Shown: piece after piece, positions 21,175 through 26,447 of the stretch | Layout: every line of letters begins with the position of its first letter | Position numbering within the stretch: position 1 is the stretch's first letter | Assembly (NCBI GenBank): GCA_937982425.1 | Contig: CALJLT010000039.1 | Location: forward strand, 1 to 26,447 | Reading direction: 5' to 3' | Length of the DNA: 26,447 bases | From: an uncultured archaeon | Lineage (GTDB): Archaea; Nanobdellota; Nanobdellia; Pacearchaeales; GW2011-AR1 | Notes under the pieces: model-generated | What the model was told of the DNA's origin: nothing | The model's database searches: none | What the model saw: the letters and a program-made list of their open reading frames with translations, nothing else | Position numbers and translations under genes: made by a program

Positions 21175-22727
21175 TGCCAAGAAAAAAACTAAGTATTTTG
21201 GAATACCCTCAGGTGCCAATAGATTTTGCTCCGAAAATACCTCCTATAAAAAAAATAAAAGATAAAACTCAAATCGATATAAGATATTGTTTAATTTCTC
21301 CTTTTGCTTATGCTCATATTTATTGGGATAAAGATGAATACGAGTTAGTATATGAACTAGAAGAACCAGAATTAACTAAAGAAGAAGAAATTAGCAAGGA
21401 TAAATTGGTAAATACAATTAGAAGTATGATTGATTTTGAAAAAATAATTGGAAGAGACGAAACTTTATTTGAGTATATTGATAGGAGATTTAAATTAATT
21501 GCAATAGAAATGGGAATGGACCTCTCTTATGAAAGCTACAAAAAAATTTATTATTATCTTTGTAGGGATTTTATAGGGTTTAATCAAACAGAGCCACTTC
21601 TTAGAGATTATTTTGTTGAAGATATAGAGTGTAATGGAGTTGGAACTCCGGTTTATTTAGTTCACAGAGTTTTTAGAAATATGAGAACAAATGTGGTTTT
21701 TACTAAAAATGAAATTTTAGAAAGTTTTGTAGAAAAGCTTGCGCAAAGAACAGGAAAATACATATCTTATGCTCAACCAATTTTAGACGGGTCTCTACCA
21801 GATGGTTCAAGAGTTAATGCAACTTATACTAAAGATATAACAAGCAAGGGACCAACATTCACTATACGTAAATTTACAAAAACACCTTGGACCCCGCCTC
21901 AGCTTATAAGTTTTAATACTATGAGTCCTGAAATGTTGGCTTATCTATGGTTGTTAATAGAGCACAAGATGAATCTTCTAATTGTGGGGGGAACAGCTTC
22001 CGGTAAAACTACTCTTTTAAATGCAATAGCCTTTTTTATTCCCCCGGAATCAAGAGTAGTAAGTATCGAAGATACACGTGAGTTAAATTTGCCTAGAGAC
22101 AATTGGTTACCAAGCGTATCAAGATCTGCAACAGGATTAGGAGGGATGGGAGAAATAGACCTAGATGCTCTTTTAAAGGCATCATTCAGACAAAATCCAG
22201 ATTATGTGATTGTGGGGGAAGTTAGAGGTAAAGAAGCATCAGTATTATTTCAAGGAATGTCTTCAGGGCATGCTTCAATAGCAACGATTCACGCAGATTC
22301 AATAGAAACCGTTATAAAAAGATTAGAAACTCCTCCTATTGAATTACCTCCGACGTTATTAAATGTTTTAGATAGTATGTGTATTATGACTCATGCAATT
22401 GTAAATAATCATGAAACTAGAAAACTAAGAGAAGTCACAGAAGTAATAAATGTAACTCCAGCAGGAATAGCTCAAACAAACACCCCTTTTGTTTGGAATT
22501 CTTCTCAGGATAGGTTTTATTTTAAAAAAGAAAGCATGCTCTTCAGAAAAATAAATGAAAGATATGGATTAAGCGAAGAAAAACTTTATCTAGAATTTAG
22601 AAGAAGATCGGAATTATTGTATAAACTGGCAACTTCAAAAACCTTCGATTTCCATAAAGTTCAGGAACTTATAAATGAGTATTATAAAAAACCCGAACAA
22701 GTATTAAAAAGATTTAATATTCAATAA
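21174..22727 (+). CDS. Type II/IV secretion system ATPase (pilus assembly motor)
   Basis: 517 aa, soluble hexameric ATPase that drives pilin insertion at the platform. The order is an N-terminal domain of about 110 residues, a linker/NTD with IECNGVGTPVYLVH (151-164), Walker A GGTASGKTT (272-280), the Asp box VVSIEDTREL (295-304), Walker B PDYVIVGEVRG (342-352) and the His box GHASIATIHADS (365-376). All catalytic residues are present. It resembles FlaI/ArlI and GspE-type archaeal ATPases. The absence of archaellum accessory genes (flaF/G/H) nearby argues for a type IV pilus or Tad-like adhesion system rather than an archaellum. Confidence 0.95.
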   Translation: MPRKKLSILEYPQVPIDFAPKIPPIKKIKDKTQIDIRYCLISPFAYAHIYWDKDEYELVYELEEPELTKEEEISKDKLVNTIRSMIDFEKIIGRDETLFEYIDRRFKLIAIEMGMDLSYESYKKIYYYLCRDFIGFNQTEPLLRDYFVEDIECNGVGTPVYLVHRVFRNMRTNVVFTKNEILESFVEKLAQRTGKYISYAQPILDGSLPDGSRVNATYTKDITSKGPTFTIRKFTKTPWTPPQLISFNTMSPEMLAYLWLLIEHKMNLLIVGGTASGKTTLLNAIAFFIPPESRVVSIEDTRELNLPRDNWLPSVSRSATGLGGMGEIDLDALLKASFRQNPDYVIVGEVRGKEASVLFQGMSSGHASIATIHADSIETVIKRLETPPIELPPTLLNVLDSMCIMTHAIVNNHETRKLREVTEVINVTPAGIAQTNTPFVWNSSQDRFYFKKESMLFRKINERYGLSEEKLYLEFRRRSELLYKLATSKTFDFHKVQELINEYYKKPEQVLKRFNIQ

Positions 22728-22779
22728 TCAAAATATTTAATAAGATATTTTTTCTTAAATCTGTATAAAAGAGGTTAAA

Positions 22780-22944
22780 ATGGAAAAGAGTAAAATTGTT
22801 TTTATAAAGCAGAGTTTAAGTAAACTACTTCTCAAATTAAATGAATTGGATAAAGAGGGGGAAAAGAAGAATATTGAAAATTTTAATAAAATAAAAAATG
22901 AGTGTCTTATTTTACAAGATAACTTAAATAAATTAATCAAATGA
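22780..22944 (+). CDS. 54-aa coiled-coil microprotein in pilus operon
   Basis: 54 aa: ATG 22780 to TGA 22942-22944, with the stop overlapping the next start as ATGA. It is Lys/Glu/Leu-rich with heptad-like Leu/Ile spacing (KQSLSKLLLKLNELDKE; then KNECLILQDNLNKLIK), so it is probably a helical hairpin or coiled coil. GAGG (22771-22774) lies 5 nt before the ATG. Its composition resembles the N-terminal 60 residues of the following platform protein, suggesting a shared origin or direct pairing. It is too short for many ORF finders, but the coupling and frame length support it being real. Confidence 0.6.
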   Translation: MEKSKIVFIKQSLSKLLLKLNELDKEGEKKNIENFNKIKNECLILQDNLNKLIK

Positions 22945-24242
22945 GTTCGATAAATGGTTTAGATAAAGTTAGAAAGCTTTTAGAAGGAGCCTTAAAATTA
23001 GCTGAAGAAATTGAACAAAATATTGAATTTATCGAAAGAAATCCGCGTAATTCAGAGCAAAAAATAGAAAGAAATAAAATTTTAATTTCTAACTTAAAAA
23101 AATTAAATGAAATTAATTTTAGAAGTTTACAAGAATTAGATATAGAACCAAAACCCTTACATCCAGAAAAAATTTATTCTTGGGAAAATGTGGAAAATAG
23201 GGGGGAAAATATGAAAAGTAAGGGAGGAAATCTTTATTCAACAAAAGATTTATCAGCTATTGGATTGGAAAAAGAAACTGTAAAGAGATTAAGGAAAAAA
23301 ATAGAGGAAAGTAAAAAAGTAGAAAAAATAAAAAAAGATAGTTCGGAATATTCAAAATTCGCAAATAAATTATTTTCTAAATCTTCTAGAGATTTATTGG
23401 GAAAATCCACTTTTGAAAAATTGCAAATGGAATTAATCCAAGCCAATTTAAATTTTACTCCCGTAGGATATATTTCTATCATTCTTCTAACAACTTTAAT
23501 TTCAGTAGGAGTAGCTGGATTTTTATTTCTTTTTTTTCTATTTTTTGATTTCGGGGCAACCCTCCCAATAATAACCCGTGCAACAGATCCTATTCTTGAA
23601 AGATTTATAAAAGTTTTTTGGATTTTATTTTTATTACCGGTATTAACTTTTTTGGTAATGTACATATATCCTTCTTTAGAAAGAAAAGCTGCTGAAAATA
23701 AAATAAATAGTGAGCTCCCTTTCGCTACAATACACATGGCCGCTATTTCGGGTTCTATGGTTAATCCTGTAAAGATATTTGAAATAATAATCTTAACCAA
23801 AGAATACCCTGCTCTGGAAAAAGAATTTACTAAAATGATTAATGAAATAAATATTTATGGGTATGATTTAGTTAGTGCTTTAAAAAACACGTCTAAAAAT
23901 AGCCCAAGTAAAAGATTATCGGAGCTTTTAAATGGAGTTGCAACAACTATTAATTCTGGAGGAGATTTAGTTAAGTTTTTTGATAAACGTTCAGAAACAC
24001 TTTTATTTGATTATAAAATTCAACAACAAAAAGGAGCTAAGGCTGCAGAGACTTTTATGGACATGTATATCAGTCTTGTTATTGCTGCTCCTATGATTTT
24101 GATGCTATTAATGATGATTATGAAAATAAGCGGATTAGGAGTTTCAATGAGTATACCTATGATTTCCCTCTCAATCATTTTGGGAGTAGTTATAATAAAT
24201 GTTGTTTTTTTAAGTTTTTTACAATTAAAGAGGTCAGGATAA
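22941..24242 (+). CDS. T2SF-domain pilus platform membrane protein with coiled-coil N-terminus
   Basis: 433 aa. Residues 1-165 are cytoplasmic and highly charged (coiled coil about 5-65, then disordered Lys/Glu-rich linker). Membrane helices follow at about 176-204 and 225-248, then a T2SF/GspF cytoplasmic domain (about 255-375; INSELPFATIHMAAISGSMVN is the family wording), and helices at about 380-403 and 408-428. It forms the inner-membrane platform on which the ATPase acts. Archaeal FlaJ usually carries two T2SF domains in one chain. Here the second is in the next gene, as in TadB/TadC. The stop abuts the next ATG with no gap (TAA-ATG). Confidence 0.9.
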   Translation: MSSINGLDKVRKLLEGALKLAEEIEQNIEFIERNPRNSEQKIERNKILISNLKKLNEINFRSLQELDIEPKPLHPEKIYSWENVENRGENMKSKGGNLYSTKDLSAIGLEKETVKRLRKKIEESKKVEKIKKDSSEYSKFANKLFSKSSRDLLGKSTFEKLQMELIQANLNFTPVGYISIILLTTLISVGVAGFLFLFFLFFDFGATLPIITRATDPILERFIKVFWILFLLPVLTFLVMYIYPSLERKAAENKINSELPFATIHMAAISGSMVNPVKIFEIIILTKEYPALEKEFTKMINEINIYGYDLVSALKNTSKNSPSKRLSELLNGVATTINSGGDLVKFFDKRSETLLFDYKIQQQKGAKAAETFMDMYISLVIAAPMILMLLMMIMKISGLGVSMSIPMISLSIILGVVIINVVFLSFLQLKRSG

Positions 24243-25082
24243 ATGGAATTCGAAGATAAAGATTTTATAGGGGCAGGAATAGGAGTAATTTTAGTAGTAG
24301 TTGCAAAATTTTTAATTGATGACAAATTTTTTCCTTTACTTTTAGGACTAGGAATAATAATTGCAGTTGTTCCAATAATTTCAAAAATAATAATAGACAA
24401 TAGGATTCAATCTGAAAAAGAAGACATGTTTTTAGAGTTTGCAAGAAATTTAGTTGAAAGTGTTAAAACGGGAACTCCTATAAGTAAGAGCATAATTAAT
24501 ATGAAATCTAAAAATTTTGGGGCACTTACCCCCCATGTAATAAAATTAGCAAATCAAATTGCTTTGGGGATACCTTTAAATAAATCTTTAAAAATCTTCT
24601 CACAAGATGTAAAAAATAAGTCTATTGCAAGAGCATTAACTCTTATAGGTCAAGCAGAAAGGGCAGGGGGGGATATAGGAGAAATATTAGAGGCAGTTGC
24701 CGGAGCAGTTAGTCTTTCAGATAGTATGAAAAAAGAGAGGAAAGCAGCAGTTTCAAATTTAGTTTCTCAAGGATATATAATCTTCTTAGTTTTTATAGTG
24801 ATAATTCTCGTTTTACAATTTCAAATTCTTCCGATGGTTTCGGGATTAGGGGATATGGGAGGAACAATTGGATTAAGTGCAGGAGGAGTCCAAGTACAAG
24901 TTGAACAAGATCAAATTTCAAATTCATTCCTTTATCTAATTTTAGTTCAAGGTTTTTTTACAGGATTAGTTATAGGACAATTAGCAGAAGGTAATATACG
25001 GGCGGGAATAAAACATTCTTTCAGCTTAGCTTTCCTTTCATTTATCATTTCAACTGTTGCAAATATAATTTTAGGAAGTTAA
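24243..25082 (+). CDS. Second T2SF-domain pilus platform protein
   Basis: 279 aa. Two N-terminal helices (about 10-26, 30-50) precede a T2SF domain with FARNLVESVKTGTPISKSI (66-84) and the conserved QAERAGGDIGEILEAVA (137-153). The C-terminal helices are at about 175-195 and 225-275. It partners with the preceding 433-aa protein to give the equivalent of one full-length FlaJ/ArlJ or a TadB-TadC pair. A Gly-rich loop (MVSGLGDMGGTIGLSAGG) between helices faces outside or the pilus base. The ATG directly follows the previous stop. Confidence 0.9.
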   Translation: MEFEDKDFIGAGIGVILVVVAKFLIDDKFFPLLLGLGIIIAVVPIISKIIIDNRIQSEKEDMFLEFARNLVESVKTGTPISKSIINMKSKNFGALTPHVIKLANQIALGIPLNKSLKIFSQDVKNKSIARALTLIGQAERAGGDIGEILEAVAGAVSLSDSMKKERKAAVSNLVSQGYIIFLVFIVIILVLQFQILPMVSGLGDMGGTIGLSAGGVQVQVEQDQISNSFLYLILVQGFFTGLVIGQLAEGNIRAGIKHSFSLAFLSFIISTVANIILGS

Positions 25083-25083
25083 A

Positions 25084-25761
25084 ATGAAAAATAAAAGAGG
25101 TTCTCATGTTGGAATAATTCTTTCTTTCACTCTTTTTATTGGATTTTTAATTTTTAGTTATGTATTAATAGGCCCAACCTTAAGAATGAATCCAGAATTA
25201 AAAGAATCTTTAACAATTTTAAAAAAAGAAATTATCCAAGAATTATCTGAGGAAATAATTTTTATTTGGGTTTATTCGGAATCTAGCCTTTGTTCACAAA
25301 TAGATTTACCAGATAATTCTTTTGAAAATATTCAAGTTTTTGTGATAAATGGAACTGGAGAAGAAGTCCCTTCTTATTTTGATACTTCAAAAATTTATCT
25401 TCAAAATTTAAATGGATTTACAAAAATACATATTTCAAATTCTTCTTTTGAAAATGAATCTACATCTTCTTTATCAGGATGCCAACAGGTTGAAATTAAA
25501 TCTTCATTACACGAAGAAAGAATAGCCGAAAAAAGAATTATAGAAATGATAGGCAGAATTGATAATGATTACACAAATTTTAGAGAAGAATTTGGTTTTT
25601 ACGGAGATTTAAATATTTTATTCAAGTATTCTAATGGAACTCAAATTGGAACCAAAAATGTTGAAACGAATACAAACATTTATTCAGAAAGTATTTTCAT
25701 TAATTATCTCTCATTAAAAGCAGAAGAAAAAACAGGAGAACTAATAATAAGGTTATGGTAA
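25084..25761 (+). CDS. Pilin-like protein downstream of platform genes
   Basis: 225 aa, the largest of the pilin-like set. The leader MKNKRG is followed by SHVGIILSFTLFIGFLIFSYVL, then an exported domain with several N-x-S/T sequons (NGTG, NSSF, NES, NGT) and two Cys (SSLCSQ; SGCQQ). The start is 1 nt after the platform gene stop. The end overlaps the next gene by 7 nt. It is perhaps a tip or minor pilin. The helix has a Pro-containing boundary (LIGPTLRMNPE), unlike major pilins. Confidence 0.75.
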   Translation: MKNKRGSHVGIILSFTLFIGFLIFSYVLIGPTLRMNPELKESLTILKKEIIQELSEEIIFIWVYSESSLCSQIDLPDNSFENIQVFVINGTGEEVPSYFDTSKIYLQNLNGFTKIHISNSSFENESTSSLSGCQQVEIKSSLHEERIAEKRIIEMIGRIDNDYTNFREEFGFYGDLNILFKYSNGTQIGTKNVETNTNIYSESIFINYLSLKAEEKTGELIIRLW

Positions 25762-26183
25762 AGAAAAATAAACGAGGATGGGTAAAAATTCTTGAAGCTT
25801 TCATCTCAATAGTTTTACTAATAGGCTTGTTATTCATTATAATAAATTCAAAAAGCTTAAATTTAGAAGAAGACAAAAATATTGTGGAAAAAGAATCTGA
25901 AATTTTAGAAGCAATTCAAATAGAAAGCCAATATAGAAACCAAATTTTTTCTATAACGGATTTACCTATCAATTCAACAAATAGTTCTTTCCCTAGCAAT
26001 ATTACTGATTATTTATCTTCAACTTCCCCTGCAGGATATAATTGTGTTTTAAAAATATGTTTTCCAAATAATAATTGTGAAGTAGAAGATAATTTAAAAA
26101 AATCAATATACGTTAGAGACACCATAGTTTTTTCAAATAAAGAAATTTATTCTCCAAGAATACTAAAGATTTATTGTTACTAA
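25755..26183 (+). CDS. Pilin-like protein, last gene of pilus operon
   Basis: 142 aa. The leader MVKKNKRG precedes WVKILEAFISIVLLIGLLFIII, with Glu at position 6 of the predicted mature chain. The exported part is short, with four Cys clustered near the C-terminus (YNCVLKICFPNNNCEVE; KIYCY) and sequons NSTNSS and NIT. It overlaps the preceding gene by 7 nt. A prepilin peptidase is not found in this window and must be elsewhere. Confidence 0.75.
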   Translation: MVKKNKRGWVKILEAFISIVLLIGLLFIIINSKSLNLEEDKNIVEKESEILEAIQIESQYRNQIFSITDLPINSTNSSFPSNITDYLSSTSPAGYNCVLKICFPNNNCEVEDNLKKSIYVRDTIVFSNKEIYSPRILKIYCY

Positions 26184-26214
26184 ACTTTATTAAAGTATTA
26201 ATCTTCTTAGGAAT

Positions 26215-26402
26215 ATGAAATATCGATTTTTGGAGCATACAGCAGATATAAAATTCGTTGCATTTGGAAAATCGCTCGAAAAAGCTTTTAAGAATTCCGC
26301 TTTGGCTCTTAAAGAATCAATGTTAAAAAAAAGAGTTAGAAGGAAGATAAAAAGAGAGATTATTGTAAAAGGAGTTAATTTAGAAAATCTTCTTTATAAT
26401 TT
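26215..26402 (+). CDS. Archease, 3'-truncated by contig end
   Basis: The N-terminal 62 residues match archease (PF01951): YRFLEHTADIKFVAFGKSLEKAF with the conserved Asp of HTADI, which in the family helps bind a metal. It activates the RtcB RNA ligase (tRNA splicing and RNA repair). The family is about 140 aa, so more than half is missing. The last seven residues of the open frame (from DRK onward) are adapter-encoded and not real. A TATA-like ACTTTATTAAAG (about 26182-26193) lies some 26 nt before the ATG, separating it from the pilus operon. Confidence 0.93.
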
Positions 26403-26447
26403 AGATCGGAAGAGCGTCGTGTAGGGAAAGAGTGTAGATCTCGGTGG
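26403..26447. other. Illumina adapter contamination (3' end)
   Basis: The sequence begins AGATCGGAAGAGCGTCGTGT and continues through AGATCTCGGTGG, the reverse complement of the TruSeq universal adapter. There is no second index between its two parts, pointing to a single-index library. It truncates the archease gene. Confidence 0.97.

Noticed and set aside
23234-24400. Minus-strand frames of 188 and 126 aa within the platform protein genes
   Set aside because: Antisense to clear T2SF proteins; the composition reflects AT-rich complementary codons, with no promoter or SD.
18599-26183. Archaellum (fla/arl) operon
   Set aside because: There is no FlaF, FlaG, FlaH or FlaC/D/E counterpart, the platform is split in two and the pilin-like proteins are diverse, so a type IV pilus/Tad-like system fits better.
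1-26447. CRISPR array, insertion sequence or integrase gene
   Set aside because: No spaced repeat array, transposase or recombinase frame was seen on either strand. The tRNA-Leu duplication is the only mobile-element trace.

Overview
The window is AT-rich archaeal DNA, most likely from a small-genome DPANN archaeon of the Pacearchaeota/Woesearchaeota type. The archaeal evidence is a proteasome alpha-SBDS-exosome (Rrp4, Rrp41, Rrp42) operon, RNA polymerase subunit K, a TrmB-family regulator, an archaeal-type SRP RNA, archaeal prepilin signal peptides and an archease. Most genes have a TATA-like box about 25-30 nt before the start codon and no Shine-Dalgarno (SD) site, which suggests leaderless transcripts. 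A minority carry a clear GGAGG. The DPANN placement is inferred from gene style (short proteins, CxNGxCE-type Cys-rich ectodomain, split pilus platform proteins), not from a phylogeny.

Both ends are Illumina adapter sequence (1-46 and 26403-26447). The first gene (serS) and the last gene (archease) are therefore artificially truncated, and a few terminal ORF residues are adapter-encoded.

Layout. 47-3473 (+): seryl-tRNA synthetase, malic enzyme, a small membrane protein, tRNA-Asp(GTC) and dUTPase. 3477-4393 (-): a DoxX/flavodoxin-like reductase operon with an inverted repeat over its TATA box. 4521-4871 (-): an RRM RNA-binding protein. 4973-9010 (-): rpoK and the psmA-SBDS-rrp4-rrp41-rrp42 protein and RNA quality-control operon. 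9082-10815 (-): a TrmB-type regulator, a small membrane protein and a dihydrouridine synthase. 10904-11960 (+): two unknown genes divergent from the regulator, with a palindrome between the promoters. 11974-13668 (-): argS. 13781-15369 (+): thioredoxin reductase, a Cys-rich anchored protein and a small charged protein. 15422-16471: tRNA-Leu(TAA), a 22-bp duplicate of its 3' end, and a cell-surface protein gene that has lost its 5' end. 16468-17080 (-): two tandem paralogous 101-aa proteins of unknown family. 17143-18277 (+): a secreted nuclease with a lamin-tail-like domain and an unknown protein. 18321-18587 (+): SRP RNA. 18599-26183 (+): a type IV pilus-like locus. 26215-26402 (+): partial archease.

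The most coherent system is the pilus locus. It has five pilin-like proteins, a secretion ATPase, a 54-aa coiled-coil microprotein, two separate T2SF platform proteins and two more pilin-like proteins, mostly with overlapping or abutting reading frames. It starts directly after the SRP RNA without an obvious promoter of its own. The least explained parts are the tRNA-Leu repeat region, the tandem 101-aa paralogs and the two-gene operon opposite the TrmB regulator.
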